The notes beneath the pieces were generated by a model, which was given only the letters and a program-made list of their open reading frames with translations, was not told the origin of the DNA and ran no database searches. The translations under genes were made by a program, and so were the position numbers. From NCBI RefSeq assembly GCF_004136555.1, contig NZ_NOIT01000010.1, forward strand, positions 90,766 through 154,765: a DNA stretch of 64,000 bases. Direction: 5' to 3'. This stretch comes from Kocuria carniphila. Lineage in GTDB: Bacteria; Actinomycetota; Actinomycetes; Actinomycetales; Micrococcaceae. Position 1 is the stretch's first letter, and each line of letters starts with the position of its first letter. Below, piece after piece: positions 1 through 8,772 of this stretch.

Positions 1-36
1 GCCAGCAACTTCCATGGGTACGTCCGGGGAGGCCAC

Positions 37-801
37 CTATCGCTCCTGTTCGAATGGACGGAGGGTGTCTTTGAGCTGGGAGTTCACGAGCGCCGTGGTC
101 ATGGTGAGGCACAGTGACGCGATCTCCCGTGCCCGTTGCGGGGCTTTCTCGCGGGACACCGGGTCACGACGGCTGATCAGCGGGGCGATGGTGCCCTCCA
201 CCAATCCGATCATGCGCTCCGAAGCACCTCGCAAGGCCCTCAGGTGCCGCGGTTCAATCCCATACGCGCTCAGTCGCTTGGCCGTAGCCGCCACTGTGAG
301 CGAGTAGTCGTCGAAATATCCCGAGCGCTCCACGAGCCACCCGTTGTTCATCAGCTCGCGCAGCAGCGTGGTTTCGGCGCCTGTGCGCGCGGCCACTTCA
401 CGCAGGGTGTAGCGCCGCCCCGACATTCGGACCGCACTGGCCATTGCCTGCTGCGGATCTTGCGGTTCGTTGGCCGGAGCGGACGACGTCGCTCGCTCAC
501 TTTGGCGCGGCTCCTGCGGTTCCGCGTCCGCTCCCGGATCCTCCCCTCGATCCAACCGGTCACGAATGACCTTGAGCGGGAGGTACCGCTCCTGCTGCAG
601 GCGCAGCACCGTAGCCAACCGTTCGATGTCTTCTTCCGAGTACTTGCGATACCCCGAGGGCGTGCGGTGCGGACGCACCAACCCTTGGTCCTCCAAAAAG
701 CGGATCTTAGAGGCGGACAGGCCGGGGAACTCAGGCTGCAATTGCCGCAGAAGTACCCCGATACCCACCAGCGAGGTATGCGAGTGACCGGATTCAGGCA
801 T
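37..801 (-). CDS. ftsR: MerR-family regulator FtsR-like
   Basis: DNA-binding transcriptional regulator. A MerR-type winged helix covers about residues 28-85 (SASKIRFLEDQGL, then the SGYRKYSEEDIERL wing), followed by a Pro/Glu/Ser-rich linker (about 88-118) and a second helix-turn-helix-like stretch (about 130-165, YTLREVAARTG). This two-part layout and the position after gcvH and an FHA gene match actinobacterial FtsR (Cg1631 in Corynebacterium, Rv1828 in M. tuberculosis), which activates ftsZ. The ATG lies 8 bases past the FHA gene stop with no clear ribosome site of its own, so translation is probably coupled. The family call is firm; the ftsZ target here is inferred from homologues. Confidence 0.85.
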   Translation of the reverse strand: MPESGHSHTSLVGIGVLLRQLQPEFPGLSASKIRFLEDQGLVRPHRTPSGYRKYSEEDIERLATVLRLQQERYLPLKVIRDRLDRGEDPGADAEPQEPRQSERATSSAPANEPQDPQQAMASAVRMSGRRYTLREVAARTGAETTLLRELMNNGWLVERSGYFDDYSLTVAATAKRLSAYGIEPRHLRALRGASERMIGLVEGTIAPLISRRDPVSREKAPQRAREIASLCLTMTTALVNSQLKDTLRPFEQER

Positions 802-809
802 GAGGAGTG

Positions 810-1253
810 TCAGGAGTCCTTTTGTACGGAGTGGTAGAAGGTGAAGCGGAACTTGCCGATCTGGACTTCGTCCCCGTTCTCCAACTGCTTGGAGTCCACC
901 CGGTCACCGTTGACGTACGTACCGTTGAGCGAAGACTGGTCAACCAGTTCGTACGAGTTGGAGCGCCGCAGGAAGCCGGCATGCCGGCGAGACACCGTGA
1001 CGTCGTCCAGGAAAATGGAGCACGCCGGATGGCGTCCTGCAATTATTTCGTCCCGGTCCAACAGGAATCGCGAACCCGTGAGCCCGCCATTGGTTTCGAG
1101 CAGCAGCGCTGACCCCGGGGGCAACGCCGCGACAGCATTCTGCTCGCTCTCGGTCATCCTGTGCCGAGCGGCAGTGGAAAGTACATCCGCAACGATCTGA
1201 ATGGATGTGGTTTCCGGACCCGAGTTAGGTACGGAGTTGTCCTGCTTTGACAT
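810..1253 (-). CDS. garA: FHA-domain metabolic regulator GarA/OdhI
   Basis: Small forkhead-associated protein of 147 aa. The N-terminus carries the ETTS motif (residues 14-17) whose threonines are phosphorylated by PknG/PknB in GarA and OdhI. The FHA domain follows (about 50-130), with the phosphothreonine-binding GRHPACSIFLDDVTVSRRHA stretch and the SLNGTYVNG turn. In homologues the unphosphorylated protein inhibits 2-oxoglutarate dehydrogenase and adjusts glutamate metabolism. The ATG at 1253 is chosen because AGGAGA sits just upstream and the ETTS motif then falls at the usual distance from the N-terminus; the open frame continues upstream without similarity. It lies between gcvH and ftsR. 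Confidence 0.92.
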   Translation of the reverse strand: MSKQDNSVPNSGPETTSIQIVADVLSTAARHRMTESEQNAVAALPPGSALLLETNGGLTGSRFLLDRDEIIAGRHPACSIFLDDVTVSRRHAGFLRRSNSYELVDQSSLNGTYVNGDRVDSKQLENGDEVQIGKFRFTFYHSVQKDS

Positions 1254-1284
1254 AAGTATCTCTCCTGGGTGTGGAGTATGCGGG

Positions 1285-1671
1285 TCAGTCCAGCTGTTGC
1301 TGATACTGGTCAGCGTCCAAGAGGTCCTTGGTCGCCTCCGGAGAATCAGCACGGATCGTGAAGAGCCAGCCGTCCTCGTAGGGGGAAGCGTTCACAGCGC
1401 CGGGGTTGTCCTCGAGCTCGGGGTTGACCTCGGTGATCTCACCGGAAACCGGTGCGAACAGGTCACTCACGGACTTGGTGGATTCGATCTCGCCCACAAC
1501 AGAGCCTGCGGATACTTCATCCCCAACCTGAGGCAAGTCAACAAAGACCACTTCACCCAGTTCGTCCTGGGCATGATCCGTGATGCCCACCCGGTAGGTG
1601 TTGTCGTCTTTGAGGTCTTTGACCCATTCGTGCTCCGAGGTGTACGCGAGTTCCGCGGGAATGTTGCTCAT
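1285..1671 (-). CDS. gcvH: Glycine cleavage system H protein
   Basis: Lipoyl carrier of the glycine cleavage complex, 128 aa, normal length. It shuttles the aminomethyl group between the P and T proteins and in some bacteria also supplies lipoyl groups. The lipoylation site is Lys66 in the GEIESTKSVSDL context. The start is placed at ATG 1671, giving the standard MSNIPAELAYTSEHEW opening; the frame stays open upstream. It is the first gene of the gcvH-garA-ftsR cluster, 31 bases ahead of garA. No gcvP or gcvT is visible in the window. The 39 bases separating it from the divergent ktrB leave no room for a glycine riboswitch. Confidence 0.95.
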   Translation of the reverse strand: MSNIPAELAYTSEHEWVKDLKDDNTYRVGITDHAQDELGEVVFVDLPQVGDEVSAGSVVGEIESTKSVSDLFAPVSGEITEVNPELEDNPGAVNASPYEDGWLFTIRADSPEATKDLLDADQYQQQLD

Positions 1672-1710
1672 GCCGCTCAGTTTAGGGCACGGAGGGTGTA
1701 ACTTGTCTGC

Positions 1711-3072
1711 GTGCCTCGCACCTACTTGCGACAACGGCCGGAGATGACACCCTCCCGAACCGCTCGCTTCATTGTTTCGGCTTTCGCCATCGCCCTGGTG
1801 GTGGGAACCGGGTTGCTCATGATTCCGGTGGCGTCCACCGGCCCCGGCGGAACCGACCTGCTGACTGCTCTGTTCACCGCAACGTCCTCTTTATGCGTCA
1901 CCGGTTTGATCACCGTGGACACGGCTACGTACTGGACCCCGTTCGGGCAGACCGTCATTCTGTGCCTCATTCAGGTGGGCGGCCTGGGCGTGATGACTCT
2001 GACCACCATGTTGGGTATCGTCCTGGCCCGAAAGTTCGGTCTCTCCATCAAGCTCCTGGCACGAGCGGAGACCAAGTCGTTCGGTTCCGGCCGCGTACGC
2101 CATGTGGTGTTGAGGATCGTTGCCACCACGGCCGTGATCGAGTTCGCCGCGGCCGTGTTGCTGTTTCTGAGATTCCTCCTACACTACCACTACTCCCCCG
2201 GTCAAGCCGTGGCCCACGCAGTGTTCCATTCCGTCTCCGCGTTCAACAACGCAGGGTTCGCGCTCTACACGCTCAACGTCATGGACTTCAACGAGGACCC
2301 GTTCATCTTGTTGCCCTTGGCCGGCTGCGTGATCCTGGGTGGGCTGGGGTTCCCCGTGCTCTATGAACTGCGCCATCATCTTCGGTTGCCGCGGATGTGG
2401 TCGATGAATACGCGTCTGGTCCTACTGGCCACGCCCGTTCTACTGGTTGGCGGCACCATATTCATCGCGGTCCTGGAGTGGTCCAATTCCGGCACTTTGG
2501 GTCCCCAGCCGGTGGGTTCCAAGATTCTCAATGCTTTCTTCCAATCCACCATTGCCCGCACCGCAGGGTTCAACAGCCTGGACATCGCCCAGATGCATCC
2601 GGTGTCCTGGCTCGGCATGGATGTGCTCATGTTCATCGGCGGTGGACCGGCAGGCACCGCGGGTGGCCTGAAGGTCACGACCTTCGGAGTGCTCTTCTTC
2701 ATCGCATGGACCGAGATCCGCGGCGGTGCGGCCGTTCCCGTTCTGGGCAAGCGGCTCTCCCGATCCGTGCAGCGCGAGGCCATCACGCTGGTGGTGCTCG
2801 CCATGGGCGCCGTGATTGCCGGGACCATGTTGCTCATGCTCTCCGACATCGCGCTGGGACTGGACCGCGCACTGTTCGAGGTGGTCTCCGCGTTCGCCAC
2901 GGTCGGCTTGTCGACTGGTATTACCGCTTCTTTGTCACCGTTCGCGCAGGTCGTCCTCATCTGTCTCATGTTCCTCGGTCGCCTGGGGCCGGTCACGGTA
3001 GCCACTGCCCTGGCCGTGGGGCGACAACCACGCGCCTACGAACTCCCCAAAGAGCGTCCGCTCATTGGCTAA
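1711..3072 (+). CDS. ktrB: Potassium uptake channel subunit KtrB/TrkH
   Basis: Membrane ion-translocating subunit of a K+ uptake system, 453 aa, hydrophobic throughout. Four pore-loop repeats carry the conserved filter glycines: TSSLCVTGLIT (about 58-68), SAFNNAGFAL (about 174-183), ARTAGFNSLD (about 282-291) and FATVGLSTGIT (about 395-405). Length and layout fit KtrB rather than the longer TrkH. The cytosolic RCK partner ktrA follows after 26 bases. The start is uncertain: GTG 1711 has GGAGG 15 bases upstream, while ATG 1744 has GGAG directly against it. Both give the same membrane domain. It is transcribed divergently from gcvH. Confidence 0.93.
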   Translation: MPRTYLRQRPEMTPSRTARFIVSAFAIALVVGTGLLMIPVASTGPGGTDLLTALFTATSSLCVTGLITVDTATYWTPFGQTVILCLIQVGGLGVMTLTTMLGIVLARKFGLSIKLLARAETKSFGSGRVRHVVLRIVATTAVIEFAAAVLLFLRFLLHYHYSPGQAVAHAVFHSVSAFNNAGFALYTLNVMDFNEDPFILLPLAGCVILGGLGFPVLYELRHHLRLPRMWSMNTRLVLLATPVLLVGGTIFIAVLEWSNSGTLGPQPVGSKILNAFFQSTIARTAGFNSLDIAQMHPVSWLGMDVLMFIGGGPAGTAGGLKVTTFGVLFFIAWTEIRGGAAVPVLGKRLSRSVQREAITLVVLAMGAVIAGTMLLMLSDIALGLDRALFEVVSAFATVGLSTGITASLSPFAQVVLICLMFLGRLGPVTVATALAVGRQPRAYELPKERPLIG

Positions 3073-3098
3073 TGATGTCCCGATCAAAGGTTTGAGTC

Positions 3099-3788
3099 AT
3101 GTTCGACAAATTTCGCTCGAGTACCTCTGCTAACCGCACCGACAACGCCGTAGTGGTGATTGGGCTCGGCCGCTTCGGAGGCTCGCTGGCCATGGAATTG
3201 ATGTCCCGCGGCACCGATGTCATGGGGATCGACATCTCCGATTCCATCGTTCAGTCCTTCAACGGAAAACTCACCTCGGTCGTTCGCGCTGACGCGACCG
3301 ATGAGGACGTGCTGCGGCAATTGGGCGTGGACGAATTCGAACGCTCAGTGGTGGGGATCGGATCGGACATTCAGGCGAGCATCCTGGTGACATCCCGGCT
3401 TTTGAAGTTTCAATGCCCCGAGGTGTGGGCCAAGGCCATTACCGCCCCGCACGCGGAGATTCTCGAACAACTGGGCGTTCATCACGTGGTCAATCCCGAG
3501 CGGGACATGGGCGTGCGCACCGCACACCTTATTCAGGGCCACATTCTGGATTTCGTGCCCATCGACCAGGGGTTCGCAATGGTCCGCTGCACCGCCCCGG
3601 CATCCGTTCAGCAACGACCCATGGACCTCTTGGACGTCCGACGGCGCTACGGGGTCGCCATTGTCGCGGTCTGCCGACCGGGTGGCACGTGGGAGCCCAC
3701 CGAGCCGGGCACCATGTTGTACGACGACGATCAGATCCTGGTCACCGGGCCGACCGATCAGGCCGAGCGGTTCTCCAGCATGGGGTGA
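3099..3788 (+). CDS. ktrA: Potassium channel RCK regulatory subunit KtrA
   Basis: Cytosolic gating subunit, 229 aa. An N-terminal Rossmann RCK domain has the nucleotide-binding GLGRFGGSLA loop (about residues 22-31) and the acidic end of beta-2 (GIDIS). The C-terminal TrkA_C domain covers about 145-229. In the family the protein forms an octameric ring that opens KtrB on ATP binding, closes it with ADP, and can bind c-di-AMP through TrkA_C. It forms a two-gene operon with ktrB. The downstream gene is convergent and only 12 bases away, with no terminator hairpin between. Confidence 0.93.
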   Translation: MFDKFRSSTSANRTDNAVVVIGLGRFGGSLAMELMSRGTDVMGIDISDSIVQSFNGKLTSVVRADATDEDVLRQLGVDEFERSVVGIGSDIQASILVTSRLLKFQCPEVWAKAITAPHAEILEQLGVHHVVNPERDMGVRTAHLIQGHILDFVPIDQGFAMVRCTAPASVQQRPMDLLDVRRRYGVAIVAVCRPGGTWEPTEPGTMLYDDDQILVTGPTDQAERFSSMG

Positions 3789-3800
3789 GTCTTCGTTGCT

Positions 3801-4844
3801 TTAGGTGCGGAACCGCGTGAGGCGACGCAGCTGCGATGCGGTGGCGGGCGGCGTCGTCAGCGGGAGGCACACTGCGTTAAGTCTTGCCTGCAGATCTGCC
3901 CCGTCCAGCTCCAGGCCGATGGCCACGAGCGACGACGCGAGCGGTTCGTCCTTGCCGCGGCTCATCGAATCCACGGTGACGTATCCGGCGACCGAATGGA
4001 CCACGAAACGGCGTGGGCCGGAACTCGTGACGATGTCGACGATCGCCTTGATCCGATAAACGGAGTCCGGCGGGTCCAGCGCGAACTCGGAGAGCGCCAC
4101 GGGATCGACCGGACCATCGTGTTCCACGGTGACCGACTGATGGTGCACGTGATGGTGATGGGTGTGATCGTGCTCGGTCTTGGGCTCCCCCAGCGTTTCG
4201 CCCGGATTCCACAGGGCCAGTTGACCGAATTCAAGGTCGTCGGACTCGCTTGCGTCCACGAACAACGCGGGGTCGAAGACCCCGTGCGGGGCCTCGATTT
4301 TCATGGCGTGGGGATTGGCCTGTTGGATTCTCGTTTCAAGGGCGGTCCTGACCTCCGGATCCGTCACCAAATCCGTCTTGGTCAAGAGAACGACGGCGGC
4401 CGCTCGCACGTGCTGCTCCAAATCCCACCCGGCGGCTTCCGCCTGTGGGACGTGCGCGGCATCGACTACCTCGATCAGCCCGCCGAAGCGGATCTTCGGC
4501 ACGCGCGAATCCATCACGATCCGCAGCAGGGCTGGCGGCTCTGCGACGCCGGAGCCCTCAATGACGATGGCGTCCAGTCGGAGGTCCGGACGCGTCAACT
4601 TCTTGAAGGCATCATCCAGCTGCTCGGGGTCGGAGATACAGCACAGACACCCGCCCGCCACGGACACGGGTTCGTCCACCTGACCCGCGACCAGGGCCGC
4701 GTCAACGTTCACGTCACCGAAGTCGTTGATGATCACGCCAATGCGCGCACCACTCGCGGCGAGGAATCTATTAAGGACCGTTGTCTTCCCGGCGCCCAGG
4801 TATCCGGTGAGGATGAGAACGGGAATGCGCGCGGAGCCGGGCAA
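3801..4844 (-). CDS. COG0523 (CobW/Zng1-like) metal chaperone GTPase
   Basis: G3E-family GTPase, 347 aa. The P-loop GYLGAGKT is at residues 14-21, the metal-binding CLCC motif at 66-69, and the TKTDL guanine-specificity motif near 155. A histidine-rich loop (HDHTHHHHVHH) lies between the GTPase domain and the C-terminal CobW_C domain. Relatives hand zinc or cobalt to client metalloenzymes under metal limitation. The start is a TTG with AGGAGG about 10 bases upstream. No vitamin B12 genes are nearby, so a zinc-related role is more likely than cobalamin synthesis, but the metal cannot be read from sequence. No Zur box was recognised. Confidence 0.85.
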   Translation of the reverse strand: MPGSARIPVLILTGYLGAGKTTVLNRFLAASGARIGVIINDFGDVNVDAALVAGQVDEPVSVAGGCLCCISDPEQLDDAFKKLTRPDLRLDAIVIEGSGVAEPPALLRIVMDSRVPKIRFGGLIEVVDAAHVPQAEAAGWDLEQHVRAAAVVLLTKTDLVTDPEVRTALETRIQQANPHAMKIEAPHGVFDPALFVDASESDDLEFGQLALWNPGETLGEPKTEHDHTHHHHVHHQSVTVEHDGPVDPVALSEFALDPPDSVYRIKAIVDIVTSSGPRRFVVHSVAGYVTVDSMSRGKDEPLASSLVAIGLELDGADLQARLNAVCLPLTTPPATASQLRRLTRFRT

Positions 4845-4936
4845 TGGGACGGGACCTCCTGGTGAGACGGTGGGGTCGCCAGTGTAGTCCGTGACCTGGA
4901 TTATGCGGGTCGTACGCTCCGTGTGGGCAGATAGAA

Positions 4937-4972
4937 ACCGCCACCGTACTTCAAGGTGAATGGGGTGGCGGT
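4937..4972 (-). terminator. Intrinsic terminator after the Tat surface protein
   Basis: Inverted repeat ACCGCCACC / GGTGGCGGT with an 18-base loop. Read on the minus strand the stem is followed by TTTCTAT. It lies 32 bases past the stop of the minus-strand gene ending at 5005 and ahead of the metal-chaperone gene, so it should insulate the two. Confidence 0.6.
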
Positions 4973-5004
4973 ATTCGAAAGCGAAAGTTTACTGGGGCAG
5001 CCGC

Positions 5005-5889
5005 CTAGGCGCAGATGGTGATGTCGCCCAAAGCGGAACCTTGTCCACCACTGAATGTGGGCTCATTTCCACCATAAGTGACCGTAATGGACCTCAGACC
5101 GGTGGTACCGAAACTCGTCTGGAAATTTCCGCCCACAGAGTTGGAGGTAGTCCCGAACGCACTCTCCGACGTCAGTGAATACGGGAAATACCACGGGTCT
5201 GACGGTGTGCCGGAACCACGGATGTTGGCCAACGTGGAGTTCCTGTTCCCATAGGGGCTCGTCAGAGACGTCTTGGTAGCCGTCACAGTCGATCCATTCG
5301 AGGTGGTGCCTTGTACTGACCATGCCTCTTGATAGGAATAGTTATTTCGGACGCTTCCCAAGCGCCAACTTCGAGCCGTTGAAAAATCGTCGAGTGGAAC
5401 TCGAACATTGAAGACAGTCAAAGGCTGGGTTGCGCTGGAATTGCTAAAGAAGTCCAGTTTGACCGTGGTTGTCGAAGTGGTCATCTGATTGAGCACTAAC
5501 GAGTTACTACCACTAGTGGTGGTCATACCGTACGTTCCAACGGCAGTTCCCCACGCTGTCTTGCCCACGGTGCGATGATATGTACCCGTAGATCCGGTGG
5601 CGGTTCCATCGGTTGGGAATGTCACCCTGGCATACACGGTTGAACCGTTCGCCAAGGTGATGGGAACCATGGATCCACTCACAACCTTGCCACCTGACCG
5701 CGGTGCACGATCCCAATCCAAGGTGCCTGTGGTGCAAGAGTCCGGGGATGCCGCAAATGCCGGGGCCGCGGAAGCCAAGATGATTGTCGGCACCGCCCAC
5801 GCCGTACCCGCCATGACCTTGCGACGCGAAATTCCCGCGTGCGTGGGCTCGGACGATTCTGTTGTGCGGTCGCGCAACGCGTTCACCAT
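5005..5889 (-). CDS. Tat-exported Ser/Thr/Gly-rich surface protein, unknown
   Basis: Unrecognised secreted protein, 294 aa. The N-terminus has a twin-arginine motif (SRRKVMAG, residues 21-28), a hydrophobic stretch and an APAFA-type signal peptidase site near residue 46. The mature part is rich in Thr, Ser, Gly, Asn and aromatic residues and looks all-beta. Its only two cysteines are at the start (DSCTT) and the very C-terminus (ITICA), so a disulfide closing the chain is plausible. The ATG at 5889 has GGGAGAG upstream. No sortase motif or C-terminal membrane anchor is visible. The DNA looks AT-richer than its neighbours. Role in adhesion or surface display is a guess. Confidence 0.75.
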   Translation of the reverse strand: MVNALRDRTTESSEPTHAGISRRKVMAGTAWAVPTIILASAAPAFAASPDSCTTGTLDWDRAPRSGGKVVSGSMVPITLANGSTVYARVTFPTDGTATGSTGTYHRTVGKTAWGTAVGTYGMTTTSGSNSLVLNQMTTSTTTVKLDFFSNSSATQPLTVFNVRVPLDDFSTARSWRLGSVRNNYSYQEAWSVQGTTSNGSTVTATKTSLTSPYGNRNSTLANIRGSGTPSDPWYFPYSLTSESAFGTTSNSVGGNFQTSFGTTGLRSITVTYGGNEPTFSGGQGSALGDITICA

Positions 5890-6170
5890 TCTGATGTCTC
5901 TCCCCGTAGATTCACCGGTGACTCGGACCCCTCCGAACGGCATGCAGCAAGACTCGATTTCTATCAGCCCACTGATGAAAAAGCATATAACAAGTGACCT
6001 GAGAGTAGCTACATAAAGAGTCACGTGTCGCCCACGTGACAGGGCGGGACGGCGGCTCGTGACTTGCGGTGATGCATCGAATACCGCACTTATGACGACA
6101 CGCTTCAAACTGTGGTCAGACCAAGCGTAGAATTGCGGTATCCACCGTGTCGATGCGTTCGGAGCCAGCC
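5890..6170. other. Divergent intergenic region
   Basis: 281 bases between the Tat surface protein (minus) and the DASS symporter (plus). It must hold both promoters. It is AT-richer than surrounding DNA, especially around 5960-6020. No recognisable operator, riboswitch or small gene was found. Confidence 0.4.
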
Positions 6171-7631
6171 ATGGGAACTGCACGTGCCACCCGCCCAACA
6201 GGTCGTTCAACGGACACCGTCTCCATACTCTGGAAATTCGGCTTCATGCTGGTGGTCGGTGCGGTCATCTTCTTCATTCCCCCACCCGAGGGGGTCGATC
6301 CGCGCGGCATGCACATGCTCGGGATCTTTGTGGCCACTATCATCGGGCTGATCCTGCAGCCGCTACCGACACCGTCGCTAACCCTCATCGGCCTGGCCGT
6401 GGCCATGGTGACCGGAACCATGAGTGTCCCGGACGGCGAAGCTCTCGCCGGTTTCGCCAACTCCACCGTGTTGCTCATTGTCGCGGCATTCTTCATCGCG
6501 GATGGATTTCTGCTCACGGGCTTGGGACGACGCGTGGCGCTCATGTTCGTATCGAGACTCGGTAAATCGCCCATGGGTATCGCCTATGGGATGGCCGCCA
6601 CTGATCTAATCCTTGCACCGGCGACTCCCTCTAATACCGCTCGCGCGGGTGGTGTGGTCTATCCGATCATCCGGTCGATTGCCGAGGTGCAGAACTCCAC
6701 ACCCGAAACCGATGAGTCCCGCCGCAAGCTCGGCTCCTATCTGACGTTCACGGCGTCGCACGTCAATGTGGTCACCTCCGCCATGTTCGTCACCGCTATG
6801 GCGGGTAACCCGGTGGCTCAGCAGGCGGCCATCGACATGGGAATCGAAGTCACGTGGGGTAACTGGGCTCTGGCCGCCATTGTCCCCGGCCTGTTGAGCC
6901 TCGCGGTCGTGCCGTGGGCGATGAGCAAGATTTACGGCCCGACCGTCAAGAAAACCCCCGAGGCTCCCGACATGGCCCGGCGCGAGCTCACCACCATGGG
7001 CAAGATCTCGCGCGGTGAGATCACCATGATCTTCACCTTCGTTCTACTTCTGGTGCTGTGGATTTTCGGCTCCAGCATCGGTATCGACGCCACCACGGCG
7101 GCCTTCGTGGGCATCGCCATCATGCTCCTCACCCGCGTTTTGACGTGGAAGGACATGGCGGCCAACGGATCCGCGTGGAACACCTTGATCTTCTTCGCCG
7201 TACTCGTCGGCATGGCCGGCCACCTCAACGACCTGGGCGTGATCGACTGGATCGGCTCCGTGGTCTCCGGAATGGTCGGCGGCATGCCCTGGGGTCTGGC
7301 CTTCGGCATCCTGGCGCTCGTCTACTTCTACGTGCACTACCTGTTTGCCTCCAACACCGCACAGATCGTGGCCATGTACGCCGTGTTCCTCGCGGCAGCG
7401 GTCGCGGCTGGAACCCCCCCACTGTTCGGTGCCCTGGCCTTCGGTTTCATCGGCAACCTGTTCGGCACCCTGATGCACTACTCCTCCGGCCCGGCCGGCG
7501 TGATCTACGGTTCCGGCTACGTGAAGGTCCACGAGTGGGTACGCGTGGCCTTCATCATGTCCATCATCCTGATCCTGATCTGGACCGTGGTGGGCGGCGC
7601 ATGGATGGCCCTTCTCGGTATGTGGAATTAG
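6171..7631 (+). CDS. DASS-family anion:sodium symporter
   Basis: Integral membrane transporter, 486 aa, about 11-12 hydrophobic segments. It belongs to the divalent anion:Na+ symporter family (CitT/SdcS/NaDC type). The family signature region is visible as DLILAPATPSNTARAGG near residue 150, a Ser-Asn-Thr substrate motif, with a second SNTAQ motif near residue 395. Substrates of relatives include succinate, citrate, malate and tartrate. The start is put at ATG 6171, which has GGAG 7 bases upstream; GTG 6147 and ATG 6153 are in frame but lack a ribosome site. It stands alone, convergent with the monooxygenase gene downstream. Exact substrate unknown. Confidence 0.85.
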   Translation: MGTARATRPTGRSTDTVSILWKFGFMLVVGAVIFFIPPPEGVDPRGMHMLGIFVATIIGLILQPLPTPSLTLIGLAVAMVTGTMSVPDGEALAGFANSTVLLIVAAFFIADGFLLTGLGRRVALMFVSRLGKSPMGIAYGMAATDLILAPATPSNTARAGGVVYPIIRSIAEVQNSTPETDESRRKLGSYLTFTASHVNVVTSAMFVTAMAGNPVAQQAAIDMGIEVTWGNWALAAIVPGLLSLAVVPWAMSKIYGPTVKKTPEAPDMARRELTTMGKISRGEITMIFTFVLLLVLWIFGSSIGIDATTAAFVGIAIMLLTRVLTWKDMAANGSAWNTLIFFAVLVGMAGHLNDLGVIDWIGSVVSGMVGGMPWGLAFGILALVYFYVHYLFASNTAQIVAMYAVFLAAAVAAGTPPLFGALAFGFIGNLFGTLMHYSSGPAGVIYGSGYVKVHEWVRVAFIMSIILILIWTVVGGAWMALLGMWN

Positions 7632-7686
7632 AACTGTCCACTGGTACACCAATTTTTAGGGGTATGTGCCTCCCGGAAAACGTTCG

Positions 7687-8772
7687 TCAGTGCACGAGTT
7701 CTCGTTGCTTCTCGGCCTCTAGGGCGCGGACGACGCCGCGCGCCGCCGTCCTGCCCGCACGCGTCGCTCCCAGCGTGGAGGCTGACGAGCCGTAGCCCAC
7801 CAGGAACACACGTGGATCCGCATCCACGCGCACACCTTCCGTGCGGATACCACCTCCATGCTCGCGGAGATGCAGCGGTCCCAGGTGATCGATCGACGCA
7901 CGGAAGCCGGTGGCCCACAACACCGCATCGGTGTGTACCTCTTGCCCCGAAGCCAGCAGTACTCCGTCCGGGGTCAGTGCGGTCATGGGGCCAGCCGACA
8001 CCAAGATCCCCTGATCAATCCCCCGCTGATGCTGCGGAGTCAACGGCAGACCGGTTACTGACACCACGCTCTTGGGTGGCAACCCGGCGCTGGTTCGTTC
8101 GCGCACCCGCCGCTCCACATCACGACCCCATTCGGAGTCGAAGGAACGCGGCTCGAACACGGGTTCGCGGCGGGTTACCCACGTAGTCGTTGCCCCGGCC
8201 TCATTGAGTTGCAATAAGAACTGCACGGCCGACGTACCGCCACCGACAACCACCACGTGCTGTCCGGCAAATTCTGACGCGGACCAGAAATCCCGCGTAT
8301 GCAGTTGCCGACCTCGGAACTCGGCACGACCCGGGTACCACGGCCAAAACGGCTTGTCCCACGTACCGGTTGCGTTGATGAGGTACCGCGTGCGGAAGGT
8401 GCCGGCATAAGTGTGAACGAGCAGAGCGGCGTCGTCGGCATCGCTGTCCGAATCCACGGAAGAAACCCGGGCCGGGCGAATGACCGGCAGTGAAAAGCGC
8501 GCCTCGTACTCCCCGTAGTACCGGGTGACCACGGACGATGCCGGTTCGGTCGGGTCCGGCGTACCCAACGGGAGACCCGGCAGGTCATGGATCCCGTGGG
8601 CGGTGCCGAACGTGAGGGAGGGCCATCGGTGCCGCCACGCGCCGCCGGGACCGGGGTTGGCGTCGAGCACCACGAAGTCCTCGTGCGGACGCAACCCGGC
8701 CTTGACCAGGTGATAGGCAGCGGACAGACCCGCCTGCCCGGCACCGATGACCACAACCTCTAGCGTGCTCAT
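7687..8772 (-). CDS. FAD/NAD(P)-binding flavoprotein monooxygenase-like
   Basis: 361 aa enzyme of the FMO/CzcO type. The FAD-binding Rossmann loop GAGQAG is at residues 10-15. A second NAD(P)H-binding loop with VVVGGGTSA lies mid-protein and an ATGF motif follows (LWATGFRAS). Members oxygenate soft nucleophiles or act as flavin oxidoreductases. The ATG at 8772 overlaps the stop of the upstream luciferase-like gene as ATGA, so the two are co-translated. That coupling suggests joint oxidative metabolism of one substrate class, for instance organosulfur or xenobiotic compounds; this is inference. The open frame extends upstream inside the neighbouring gene and is not used. Confidence 0.82.
   Translation of the reverse strand: MSTLEVVVIGAGQAGLSAAYHLVKAGLRPHEDFVVLDANPGPGGAWRHRWPSLTFGTAHGIHDLPGLPLGTPDPTEPASSVVTRYYGEYEARFSLPVIRPARVSSVDSDSDADDAALLVHTYAGTFRTRYLINATGTWDKPFWPWYPGRAEFRGRQLHTRDFWSASEFAGQHVVVVGGGTSAVQFLLQLNEAGATTTWVTRREPVFEPRSFDSEWGRDVERRVRERTSAGLPPKSVVSVTGLPLTPQHQRGIDQGILVSAGPMTALTPDGVLLASGQEVHTDAVLWATGFRASIDHLGPLHLREHGGGIRTEGVRVDADPRVFLVGYGSSASTLGATRAGRTAARGVVRALEAEKQRELVH

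Noticed and set aside
1672..1710. Glycine or c-di-AMP riboswitch for gcvH or ktrB
   Set aside because: The divergent gap is only about 39 bases, far too short for either riboswitch.
7044..7652. 202-codon minus-strand frame in the DASS symporter
   Set aside because: His/Gly/Asp-rich antisense shadow with no ribosome site.
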